NCBI GenBank assembly: GCA_902791085.1
Contig: CADAUN010000015.1
Span: 1 to 15,180 of the forward strand
Direction: 5' to 3'
DNA from: an uncultured Erysipelotrichaceae bacterium
GTDB lineage: Bacteria > Bacillota_I > Bacilli_A > RFN20 > CAG-826
Length of the DNA stretch: 15,180 nt
Below, one piece after another: positions 1 through 6,505 of the stretch. Below the pieces are notes generated by a model. It ran no database searches, was not told the DNA's origin, and worked only from the letters and a program-made list of their open reading frames with translations. Every line of letters begins with the position of its first letter. The stretch's first letter is position 1. Both the position numbers and the translations under genes were made by a program.

Positions 1-192
1 TGCTTAGGAAATTTCGCCGGACTTCCTTCAATTACTTTGCCTCTCGCCTTCGAAGACCATCTTCCCTTAGGCGTCAACTTTATGGCGCGGGCTTATGAGG
101 AAACTGCGCTTTTCCAGTTGGCTGCTGCTTTTGAAAGAGCCAGTGGCCTAGCGGAGTTAAGCGTGCGGAATCTTAAGGAGGGCAATTTATGA
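1..192 (+). CDS. gatA: Glutamyl-tRNA(Gln) amidotransferase subunit A, C-terminal end only
   Basis: The first frame is open from base 1 and encodes about 63 residues, beginning CLGNFAGLPSITLPL and ending KEGNL before TGA at 190-192. The pattern NFAGLPSI followed by LPLGVNFMA matches the C-terminal part of the amidase-signature GatA family, in which GatA hydrolyses glutamine to supply ammonia for Glu-tRNA(Gln) transamidation. The Ser-cis-Ser-Lys catalytic residues lie upstream, outside the window. The stop overlaps the gatB start as ATGA, so the two are translationally coupled, which fits their shared GatCAB complex. The 5' end is missing because of the window edge, not because the gene is broken. 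Confidence 0.88.
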   Translation, partial: CLGNFAGLPSITLPLAFEDHLPLGVNFMARAYEETALFQLAAAFERASGLAELSVRNLKEGNL

Positions 193-1616
193 ACTTTGAA
201 GCTGTCATTGGACTTGAAATTCACGTTCAGCAAAAGACAAAATCCAAAATGTTTTCGTCTGCGCCAAATGGGTTTTCACGGGAACCAAATACGCAAGTGA
301 TGCCCTTAGATATGGCTTTCCCGGGCACGATGCCTGTGGTGAATAAGCAAGCGGTGATCAATGCCATTCGTGTCGCAAACGCATTGCATATGACCATTGA
401 CCATACTTTATATTTTGATCGCAAAAACTATTTCTATTCCGATCTTCCTAAGGGATTCCAAATCACGCAACAAGCCCGTCCCATTGGTAAAAATGGTTAT
501 GTCGACGTGGAAGTGCCAGGTGGTAAAAAACGAATTGGCATCGAACGGATTCACATGGAGGAAGATACTTGCAAACAAGAACACTTCATGGACTATACAT
601 TGCTCGATTACAACCGAGCTGGCGTTCCTCTTTGCGAAATCGTTTCTTTACCTGAAATTTCTAACGGCACTGAGGCACGCGAATATGCCGAGGCCATTCG
701 CAATATCGTGGTATATACCGGAACATCGGATGGCAAGATGGAAGAAGGATCGCTCCGTTGTGATACCAACGTCTCTATCCGTCCTTATGGGCAAAAAGAA
801 TTCGGCACCAAAGTCGAAATCAAAAACATCAACTCGTTTAAAAATATCGAATTGGCGATTGATTATGAAATTGCCCGCCAGTCGAAGTTGTTACTATCAG
901 GAGAAAAGGTCCGTCAGGAGACCAGACGCTGGGATGAAAGCGCTGGTCGCACCGTTTTAATGCGGGTGAAGACCGATGCGGTCGATTACAAATATTTTTG
1001 CGAGCCTAACATTCCTCCAATTCATCTTTCTGATGACTTCGTGCAAAACGCGATTGACACTTGTCCGGAACTTTATGACACGAAGAAAGAACGTTATCTC
1101 AAGATGGGATTATCTCGTTCTGATGCCGAGATTATTTTGTCTGATCCGAAGATGGCTGCCTATTTTGAAGCAGGCATTCCTTTTGTGTCTGCCGCCAAAG
1201 ACCTTGCCAACTATTTGATCGTAGAGGTCAATACCTATTTGAATAAAGCTGGCATTGCCATTTCGGACTTTGCATTAAATCCAAAAACGCTAGGCGAAAT
1301 CATCCAAGGCCAAGAAAAGGATGGTTTGTCTCATAAGCAATGCGTTGATATTTTAAATTATGTTTTGGAACATCAAGTGAGTCCCAAAGAAGCGAAAGAT
1401 GCCTTACACATCGTGGCTCAGGTTTCAGATAGCAACGTTATTTTGAAATTTGTGACGGACGTCTTGAATCAAAATCCAAAATCGATTTCCGACTATAAAG
1501 CTGGCAACCAACGGGTTCTTGGCTTCTTGGTTGGCCAAGTGATGAAAGCAAGTCATGGCAAAGTGAATCCTGCCGAAGTCTCTAAGACGTTATTGGAGGA
1601 AATCGCCAAGCGATGA
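189..1616 (+). CDS. gatB: Aspartyl/glutamyl-tRNA(Asn/Gln) amidotransferase subunit B
   Basis: GatB binds misacylated Glu-tRNA(Gln) or Asp-tRNA(Asn), activates the acyl group with ATP, and receives ammonia from GatA through a tunnel in the cytoplasmic GatCAB complex. The 475 residues match the usual length of about 475. Visible family signatures are IGLEIHVQ near the start, DYNRAGVPLCEIV around residue 140, and a C-terminal YqeY-like helical domain containing GFLVGQVMKASHGKVNP. The start at 189 has a strong AAGGAGGG ribosome site and overlaps the gatA stop by 4 bp; the gene's own stop overlaps the next start by 4 bp. No key motif appears to be missing. Presence of gatCAB implies Gln-tRNA and/or Asn-tRNA are made indirectly (established knowledge). 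Confidence 0.97.
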   Translation: MNFEAVIGLEIHVQQKTKSKMFSSAPNGFSREPNTQVMPLDMAFPGTMPVVNKQAVINAIRVANALHMTIDHTLYFDRKNYFYSDLPKGFQITQQARPIGKNGYVDVEVPGGKKRIGIERIHMEEDTCKQEHFMDYTLLDYNRAGVPLCEIVSLPEISNGTEAREYAEAIRNIVVYTGTSDGKMEEGSLRCDTNVSIRPYGQKEFGTKVEIKNINSFKNIELAIDYEIARQSKLLLSGEKVRQETRRWDESAGRTVLMRVKTDAVDYKYFCEPNIPPIHLSDDFVQNAIDTCPELYDTKKERYLKMGLSRSDAEIILSDPKMAAYFEAGIPFVSAAKDLANYLIVEVNTYLNKAGIAISDFALNPKTLGEIIQGQEKDGLSHKQCVDILNYVLEHQVSPKEAKDALHIVAQVSDSNVILKFVTDVLNQNPKSISDYKAGNQRVLGFLVGQVMKASHGKVNPAEVSKTLLEEIAKR

Positions 1617-2416
1617 AAGAGAAAGAGTTACATGAATTGCGGCAATACCTTGCTTCTTTGAAGGACGTGACATTGCCTTCTTATGCGGAACTCCCTTCCA
1701 TTCCTTTATATATGGAACAAGTTGTCGCCTATGTGAACAAGACATTAGAGCCGCTTTCCATGGAAGACCGACAATTGTTGACTTCTTTTATGGTCAATAA
1801 TTATGTCAAAGCCAAGATCATCGCTGAACCAGACAAAAAGAAATACAACGTTAATCATTTGGGATATCTCTTAGCCATTTCGTCATTAAAGAGTGTTCTC
1901 TCAATGAGCGATATCGCCTTATTGATTGGAATGGATGATGATGTCAGCTCGGATAAATCCGTTCTTTATAAGTTCTTTAAGAACATGACGGAAGACGTTT
2001 ATCACGATTTAGGCAGCCGCACCTATCGACGAATCGAAAGTTTCTACGAAACTTACCAAAAGAACCAAGAAAAAGACGCAGAAAAGGCGGATCGTTATTT
2101 CCGTGACTCTTTTGGCTTAATTGCCATGAGAATGGCCATTCAGTCTGCTGTTTATCAGCAAATGGCACACGTTTTATTGCAATATTTGGCAAAAGATATG
2201 ATTGGAGCTGCCTTTGATGAAAAGGCATTCCAACCTGGAACGCATGAACTTCGTCACGAGATGCGTCAAGCGAAACATGCCGCTGAACGGGTTGCTCAGA
2301 TTCACGAAGACGCCGAAAACGAAAAGAAAGCTATTGAGGCAGAAAAACAAAAAGAGGCGGCGAAGAAGAAAGTGGCCGCATCAAAGTCGAAAAAGAAAGA
2401 AGGAAAATCAAAATGA
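1613..2416 (+). CDS. DUF1836 family protein with charged C-terminal tail
   Basis: The 267-aa protein has no assigned function. Residues about 21-105 look like the DUF1836 family: a proline-rich lead LPSYAELPSIPLYMEQ, then NNYVKAKII and a KKKYNVNHLGYLL segment that resembles a MerR-like helix-turn-helix with a following wing. A second helical part spans about 110-200. The last 45 residues are almost entirely Ala, Glu and Lys, including AAKKK and SKSKKK runs, likely a coiled coil ending in a basic tail, so the protein is longer than most DUF1836 members I know of. It overlaps both gatB and galE by 4 bp, so it is made with them. A DNA- or nucleic-acid-binding role is inference from the fold resemblance and the basic tail. 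Confidence 0.8.
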   Translation: MKEKELHELRQYLASLKDVTLPSYAELPSIPLYMEQVVAYVNKTLEPLSMEDRQLLTSFMVNNYVKAKIIAEPDKKKYNVNHLGYLLAISSLKSVLSMSDIALLIGMDDDVSSDKSVLYKFFKNMTEDVYHDLGSRTYRRIESFYETYQKNQEKDAEKADRYFRDSFGLIAMRMAIQSAVYQQMAHVLLQYLAKDMIGAAFDEKAFQPGTHELRHEMRQAKHAAERVAQIHEDAENEKKAIEAEKQKEAAKKKVAASKSKKKEGKSK

Positions 2417-3429
2417 AAAACATTTTAGTGACCGGTGGCCTTGGCTTTATTGGAAGCGAGACTGTGATTGCTTTGCTAGAAAAAGGCTATCAACCGATTG
2501 TTGTGGATGACCTTTATAATGCCAAGTTGGCGGTTTTGGACCGAATTGAAACCATCACCCACGTTCGTCCGAAGTTTTATCAAATTGATGTGACGGACGA
2601 GGCAAAGACCGAAAAAATCTTCCAAGAGAATTCCATTGACGCAGTGATTCATTTTGCTGGTTACAAAGCTGTCGGCGAATCGGTTTATAAACCCATAGAA
2701 TATTACCGAAATAACCTCCAAAGTGCTTTGGTAATCGTCGATTTAATGCGGAAATATGGCGTAAAGAATCTGATTTTCTCTTCCAGCGCGACTGTTTATG
2801 GCGTGCCTGAGCGTGTTCCGTTGGTGGAAACGGACCCAGTGTCCGATGCCACGAATCCTTATGGCGAAACCAAAGTCATGATTGAACGAATTCTAAAAGA
2901 TATTCATCGTGCAGATCCTTCCTTCAATATTGCTTTGCTTCGTTACTTTAATCCTATCGGCGCTCATCCGTCCGGCTTATTAGGAGAAGATCCTAACGGC
3001 ATTCCAAACAACTTATTGCCTTATGTTTCGCAAGTGGCCATTGGCAAATTGAAATGCTTAAAAGTATTTGGCGATGATTATCCAACAGTCGACGGGACCG
3101 GTGTTCGCGACTTCATCCATGTGGTTGATTTAGCGGAAGGCCATGTCTTCACATTAAAGAAATTGGAAGAAAATCCTGGCTTAGTCATTTATAACTTAGG
3201 AACAGGGAAGGGGACGTCGGTCCTAGAACTCGTTCACGCCTTTGAAAAAGCGAACAACGTCAAGATTCCTTATGTCATCGCGCCACGTCGCGAAGGCGAT
3301 GTTGCAGTCAATTACGCGAATTGTGATAAAGCCTATCGTGAACTCGGTTGGAAAGCGCGTTTCACCATCGAAGATGCATGTCGCGATGCTTACCATTTCC
3401 AAAAGATGAATCCAAACGGCATTCAATAA
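2413..3429 (+). CDS. galE: UDP-glucose 4-epimerase
   Basis: This NAD-dependent short-chain dehydrogenase/reductase interconverts UDP-glucose and UDP-galactose, serving the Leloir pathway and supplying UDP-galactose for surface polymers. The 338-residue length is typical. Visible features are the Rossmann motif GGLGFIGS at residues 6-13, an acidic VVDDLYNA strand end, the SSSATVYG catalytic serine region, the YGETK motif giving the catalytic Tyr and Lys, and the substrate loop LLGEDPNGIPNNLLPYV and GTGVRDFIHV, all characteristic of GalE. AAGGAAAA precedes the start, which overlaps the DUF1836 stop by 4 bp. A hairpin terminator follows 22 bp after the stop. No other gal gene is adjacent, so epimerase for cell-wall or capsule supply is as likely as galactose use. 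Confidence 0.95.
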   Translation: MKNILVTGGLGFIGSETVIALLEKGYQPIVVDDLYNAKLAVLDRIETITHVRPKFYQIDVTDEAKTEKIFQENSIDAVIHFAGYKAVGESVYKPIEYYRNNLQSALVIVDLMRKYGVKNLIFSSSATVYGVPERVPLVETDPVSDATNPYGETKVMIERILKDIHRADPSFNIALLRYFNPIGAHPSGLLGEDPNGIPNNLLPYVSQVAIGKLKCLKVFGDDYPTVDGTGVRDFIHVVDLAEGHVFTLKKLEENPGLVIYNLGTGKGTSVLELVHAFEKANNVKIPYVIAPRREGDVAVNYANCDKAYRELGWKARFTIEDACRDAYHFQKMNPNGIQ

Positions 3430-3450
3430 TCATTGATTGAGGCAAAACGG

Positions 3451-3480
3451 GCGCTGGTTTAAGGACTGGCGCTTTTTCTT
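3451..3480 (+). terminator. Rho-independent terminator of the gatAB-DUF1836-galE operon
   Basis: An 8-bp stem, GCGCTGGT (3451-3458) with ACTGGCGC (3465-3472), including two G-T wobbles, closes a 6-base loop TTAAGG and is followed by TTTTTCTT. On the minus strand the wobbles become A-C mismatches, so it should work mainly for plus-strand transcripts. Confidence 0.85.
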
Positions 3481-3494
3481 ATGCCTTGTAAGAC

Positions 3495-3704
3495 TTATTT
3501 TTCACGGTAAAGAGGTTTGATCTTTCTGCCGGCGTTTGAAGTCTTGCTTTTGGCGAGTTCAAAAGGGATTTTCCCTTCTTTTACGCATTGTTTTAGGAAG
3601 ACGTTGATGGCTGCGCTCATGGTGATGCCAATGTCATCAAATAAGTCTTGCGCATCCTCTTTTAAATTCTTATCTACTCTTACGGTAATGATTTCTTTGT
3701 CCAT
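3495..3704 (-). CDS. RelB/DinJ-type ribbon-helix-helix antitoxin, solitary
   Basis: The 69-aa protein starts MDKEIITVRVDKNLKEDAQ, a short beta strand followed by helices, and continues with the phrase GITMSAAINVFLKQCVKEGKIPFEL. This is the signature of the RelB/DinJ antitoxin family, whose N-terminal ribbon-helix-helix dimer binds DNA at its own promoter. A GAGGT ribosome site lies 8 bases before the ATG. The C-terminal part after FEL is only about 20 residues and basic (SNAGRKIKPLYREK), shorter than DinJ of about 86 aa, where this region binds the toxin. No RelE/YafQ-type toxin frame is found downstream (the galE terminator follows at once) or upstream. It is therefore an orphan antitoxin or a stand-alone regulator; dyad DNA lies 60-75 bp upstream. 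Confidence 0.85.
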   Translation of the reverse strand: MDKEIITVRVDKNLKEDAQDLFDDIGITMSAAINVFLKQCVKEGKIPFELAKSKTSNAGRKIKPLYREK

Positions 3705-3766
3705 ATCTGTACCTCAGAAATATAGTAATATTAATGACAATGTAATACAAATACATAAAATATATA

Positions 3767-3780
3767 TACAATGTATTGTA
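3767..3780. promoter_or_regulatory. Inverted repeat upstream of the antitoxin, candidate operator
   Basis: TACAAT-GT-ATTGTA is a dyad with perfect 6-base arms, in AT-rich DNA upstream of the ribbon-helix-helix gene. Related half sites (ACAATGTA at about 3737-3744, and TGTATT read on the minus strand just after it) follow toward the gene. RelB/DinJ-type proteins bind such repeats for autoregulation (family knowledge); that this one is bound is inference. Confidence 0.4.
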
Positions 3781-4034
3781 AAATTAAATAGCAAAAAATT
3801 ATTTTCATTTTTCAGTAAATTTTCATGAAAGCGAATTTTTAGAAAATCTAGCGTTAAAAAGCAAGAATAAGGAAAGTCTTGTCTTTTTCTGCACGAAGAA
3901 GCCTTTAGCAAAGTAAAAGTGGGGTTTTGCTCTTCTTGCTTATGAAATCGAGACTGAAAAACGATAAATCGGTGAGATTTATCCCTTCTTAGCCATTCAT
4001 GACGATTTGCCATGATATACAAAGAAAGATTGTC

Positions 4035-4062
4035 TATAATGTTTCACGTAAATAAGGAAGGA
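4035..4062 (+). promoter_or_regulatory. gpmA -10 box and ribosome binding site
   Basis: A perfect TATAAT at 4035-4040 lacks a good -35 box at the normal distance. AAGGAAGGA at 4054-4062 is a strong ribosome site, but about 14 bases from the ATG at 4077, slightly long. The sequence between them matches part of the Bacillus parS consensus (see findings). Confidence 0.6.
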
Positions 4063-4076
4063 ATTAATATAAACCT

Positions 4077-4784
4077 ATGATCAAACTTGTCTTGTTACGT
4101 CATGGCCAATCCGAATGGAATTTGAAAAACCTTTTCACCGGATGGACCGATGTTGAGCTCAGCGAAAACGGCGTGAAAGAAGCCCATGAAGCGGGCAAAT
4201 TATTAAAGAAGGATGGCTATCATTTCGACGTTGCCTTCTCTTCCGTTTTGAAACGCGCGAACCATACCATGGATTTCGCTTTAGAAGAAATGGGTCAATC
4301 GGATTGCCCGAAATTCTATTCTTGGCGTCTCAACGAACGTCACTATGGCGCTCTTCAAGGATTAAACAAAGCTGAATCTGCTAAGAAATGGGGCGAAGAG
4401 CAAGTTCATATTTGGCGCCGCAGTGCTGACGTTCCGCCGCTCCCTTTAACCCGTGAAGATCCGCGCTGGCCAGGTAATCAAGAAAAATATCAAGAACTCA
4501 TTCGGAAAGGCGAAATGACCATCGATGATTGCCCTTTAACCGAATGCTTGATTGACACTGCAAAACGAGTCAAACCTTATTTTGATGAGAAGATTGCTCC
4601 TGAAATTAAGGCCGGCAAAACGGTTTTGATTGCCGCTCATGGCAACTCGCTTCGTTCCATTGTGATGATGCTTGAGAATTTAACCCCAGAACAAATCATC
4701 AGCGTGGAAATCCCGACAGGCAAACCTCTCGTTTATGAATTAGACGAGAAGACGCTTAAAGTCTTAAACAAATATTATTTATAA
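4077..4784 (+). CDS. gpmA: 2,3-bisphosphoglycerate-dependent phosphoglycerate mutase
   Basis: This cytoplasmic enzyme interconverts 3-phosphoglycerate and 2-phosphoglycerate in glycolysis and gluconeogenesis through a phosphohistidine. The 235 residues fit the family (about 228-250). The signature LLRHGQSEWN puts the phosphorylated His at residue 9; Glu87 in WRLNERHYGALQG is the expected acid, and His188 in AAHGNSLR is the second catalytic histidine. The TGWTDVELSENG substrate loop and the RRSADVPPLP insert mark the cofactor-dependent (dPGM) branch and not the cofactor-independent enzyme. It is a single-gene unit with its own -10 box and terminator, convergent with the patatin gene. Confidence 0.97.
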   Translation: MIKLVLLRHGQSEWNLKNLFTGWTDVELSENGVKEAHEAGKLLKKDGYHFDVAFSSVLKRANHTMDFALEEMGQSDCPKFYSWRLNERHYGALQGLNKAESAKKWGEEQVHIWRRSADVPPLPLTREDPRWPGNQEKYQELIRKGEMTIDDCPLTECLIDTAKRVKPYFDEKIAPEIKAGKTVLIAAHGNSLRSIVMMLENLTPEQIISVEIPTGKPLVYELDEKTLKVLNKYYL

Positions 4785-4797
4785 AAATAAGATAAGG

Positions 4798-4825
4798 AAT
4801 AAGGGCAACCGCGGTTGCCCTTATT
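4798..4825. terminator. Perfect palindromic bidirectional terminator
   Basis: Bases 4798-4825 form a perfect 28-base palindrome centred on CCGCGG, giving a 12-bp stem with a CGCG loop. T-rich DNA (TTATTTTGTT) follows on the plus side and an A-rich stretch, read as T-rich on the minus strand, follows on the other. It lies between convergent gpmA and the patatin gene and contains the patatin stop codon (4821-4823). Confidence 0.88.
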
Positions 4826-6068
4826 TTGTTGTCAGAAGATTTTTCATCAAAGAATAGATCAATAAGATTTCCGGATTTCGTTTGAGGGTTGTTTTTAATC
4901 CTTTGACTTGATGATGGTGACGAATTTGATGGCTTAAATAGGATAGATAAGATTCTTTTTCTAACCGTCGCAAGGGACGATTGATTCCTTTTTGAAATTT
5001 TACGCTGTCAGCCGGTGACAGTTTGACTTCGTGCGATATCTTTAATGCTTCCGAGAAAAAATCTACCAGTTCATACTCGCGGTCCAAAGGCATAGAAAGC
5101 CATTCGCCGATTCGTCCTGCAGTAAGCAAGAAATAATCTTTGGAGGAAGAAGGAGTGGTGTTCGCATCGGTAAATTCTTTTTTCAAGGCATCGAAGCTAA
5201 GAGGGTTATCACGAATGGCATCTAAGAAAAAATCTTCTGCCATTTTCTCGTAAGGGCCCCAGGAAGAGAACGTATAATCAAAACCGATTGCATCATGGAA
5301 TGTTTTTTTGACGTCTAAATATCCAAAGCGAATGTTGCGTTGCAATACTTCCGGCGTGAAGTCCATTATGGATCCTAATTCGTGACGGGAATAGATGGTG
5401 GTTACGCCAGGCAAGGAGCATAGTTCTACATGCTGTGGTGTTGGGGGAAAGGATTTTAAGCGAATGGCAACGATTTCTTCCGCTCCTTCACGTAAGGCAA
5501 AATCAATTGGTAAGTTATTGGTGAATCCTCCGTCGACAAAGCGATTTTTACCAATTTTCATAATGGGAAAAATTGGCCAACAGGCGCTCGAAGCGTGAAG
5601 ATAAGGGAGAATCTCATCTTCGGATAAATCCTTTTGAACTAAAATGTCTTTTTCTTTCATTCCGGGATAAGAAGTGGTGACAATGCCTAACGGAATAGAA
5701 CTTGTTTTGACCTTATTCGTATTTACGGCGTTCTTAACGACTTCCATTAAGGGATTAATATCTGCCCCGGAATTCTGAAAATAAGAACGAGCGAAACGGA
5801 ATAGCCCCTCGGCACCATAATCTTTTAAGGTGTCGGCGTTGATGTTCATTCCCTTGTCAATGACTTGCCCGACCGTAATGGTATTCCATAGATGAGAAGC
5901 TTCTTCATACGCGTCAGAAACGATCATTGCCCCGTTTAACGCGCCGATGGATGTGCCAAAGACGGCATCAAAAGTGATGCCCTTCTCTCTAAAATACTGC
6001 CAGCAACCAAATTCATACGCTCCTAAAGATCCACCGCCGCAGAGGACAAGCGCTCGTTTCTTTGCCAT
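4821..6068 (-). CDS. Patatin-like phospholipase
   Basis: This is a predicted serine lipid acyl hydrolase of the patatin family, likely cytoplasmic or membrane-associated, since it has no signal peptide. The 415 residues start with ALVLCGGGSLGAYEFG, where GGGSLG (11-16) is the oxyanion loop. The nucleophile elbow GTSIG puts Ser40 as catalytic serine, and VDGG (178-181) supplies Asp179 of the dyad. About 200 further residues form an uncharacterised alpha-helical C-terminal region ending near LLTTK. The start is 6 bp after the desulfoferrodoxin stop and has no ribosome site, so translation is probably coupled to that gene. Its stop codon sits inside the shared terminator palindrome. The substrate cannot be told from sequence; membrane phospholipid turnover is inference. 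Confidence 0.93.
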   Translation of the reverse strand: MAKKRALVLCGGGSLGAYEFGCWQYFREKGITFDAVFGTSIGALNGAMIVSDAYEEASHLWNTITVGQVIDKGMNINADTLKDYGAEGLFRFARSYFQNSGADINPLMEVVKNAVNTNKVKTSSIPLGIVTTSYPGMKEKDILVQKDLSEDEILPYLHASSACWPIFPIMKIGKNRFVDGGFTNNLPIDFALREGAEEIVAIRLKSFPPTPQHVELCSLPGVTTIYSRHELGSIMDFTPEVLQRNIRFGYLDVKKTFHDAIGFDYTFSSWGPYEKMAEDFFLDAIRDNPLSFDALKKEFTDANTTPSSSKDYFLLTAGRIGEWLSMPLDREYELVDFFSEALKISHEVKLSPADSVKFQKGINRPLRRLEKESYLSYLSHQIRHHHQVKGLKTTLKRNPEILLIYSLMKNLLTTK

Positions 6069-6074
6069 AAGAAA

Positions 6075-6449
6075 TTAAAAAGCAGTGACCCAAAGGCCAT
6101 GGAGGTTGCAATAAGCGAAGACGGCACCGTGCGGAACATCAGGCCAGGAAGCTTCTGCTTTTTCGCCGGGCTTCAAATAAACGATATCCAAGCGGCCTTC
6201 CGTTTGCAAAGCCATCCATTCGATGAAATGTTTTTGTTCCATCGGATGAGGAACCGCACCGCATGCCGCAATGAGTTTACCTTCTTTATGTTCTAAAACG
6301 GGGGTATGTTTTTCTTGCCCTAAGTCAGCTGTTTTAGGCTCTAGTTTGATCATCTGACTTCCACAGCAAATCATCCTTCCGCAGGAAGACGAAAGACGGG
6401 TTACCACATTCCCACAATTGGGGCACCGGTAAAACTCGATCAACTCCAT
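6075..6449 (-). CDS. dfx: Desulfoferrodoxin (class II superoxide reductase)
   Basis: Desulfoferrodoxin reduces superoxide to hydrogen peroxide without making oxygen, a typical defence of anaerobes; electrons usually come from rubredoxin. The 124-residue length is normal. Cys9, Cys12, Cys28 and Cys29 form the N-terminal desulforedoxin Fe centre with the expected C-X2-C-X15-CC spacing. The catalytic Fe centre ligands are seen as His48 (in EKH, with the lid Glu46 and Lys47), His68 in HPM, His74, Cys114 and His117 in YCNLHGLW. Cys23 and Cys63 are extra. A strong GGAGGAAA site precedes the ATG. It lies between the cation transporter (56 bp upstream) and patatin (6 bp downstream), all on the same strand. 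Confidence 0.96.
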   Translation of the reverse strand: MELIEFYRCPNCGNVVTRLSSSCGRMICCGSQMIKLEPKTADLGQEKHTPVLEHKEGKLIAACGAVPHPMEQKHFIEWMALQTEGRLDIVYLKPGEKAEASWPDVPHGAVFAYCNLHGLWVTAF

Positions 6450-6461
6450 GATTTATTTCCT

Positions 6462-6491
6462 CCAAAACAAGCATAGTTTAACATGTTTTGG
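6462..6491 (-). promoter_or_regulatory. Inverted repeat overlapping the dfx ribosome site
   Basis: Perfect 8-base arms CCAAAACA and TGTTTTGG are separated by 14 bases in the cdf-dfx gap. Read in the gene direction, the second arm supplies the GG that begins the GGAGG ribosome site, so an RNA stem would partly hide it; in DNA the dyad could instead be an operator. Neither is proven. Confidence 0.4.
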
Positions 6492-6505
6492 CGATTTGCC
6501 CAAGA

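Larger units (their letters stand above)
3705..4076. other. 372-bp intergenic region rich in inverted repeats, no convincing gene
   Basis: The first 130 bases are very AT-rich and hold the candidate antitoxin operator. Between 3896 and 3937 a stem forms from AAGAAG (3896-3901) plus AGCAAA (3907-3912) against TTTGCT plus CTTCTT (3926-3937), with a 5-base bulge. A second hairpin, GATAAATC (3963-3970) with GATTTATC (3976-3983), has a 5-base loop and, read on the minus strand, is followed by GTTTTT like a weak terminator. The gpmA promoter and ribosome site fill the last 45 bases. A minus-strand frame of 102 codons at 3714-4022 crosses these repeats, but its composition is unlike a gene and it is not called. 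Confidence 0.5.

Noticed and set aside
397..960. Plus-strand frame of 187 codons inside gatB
   Set aside because: It overlaps the clearly conserved gatB frame throughout and has no family features.
3495..3704. Complete toxin-antitoxin pair
   Set aside because: Only the antitoxin is present; no toxin-like frame was found in the bases on either side.
3714..4022. Minus-strand open frame of 102 codons (MYIMANRHEW...)
   Set aside because: It crosses strong inverted repeats and AT-rich promoter DNA, has no ribosome site, and its residue make-up (runs of F, L, I and C at the end) is unlike a real protein. Conservation in other genomes could reopen it.
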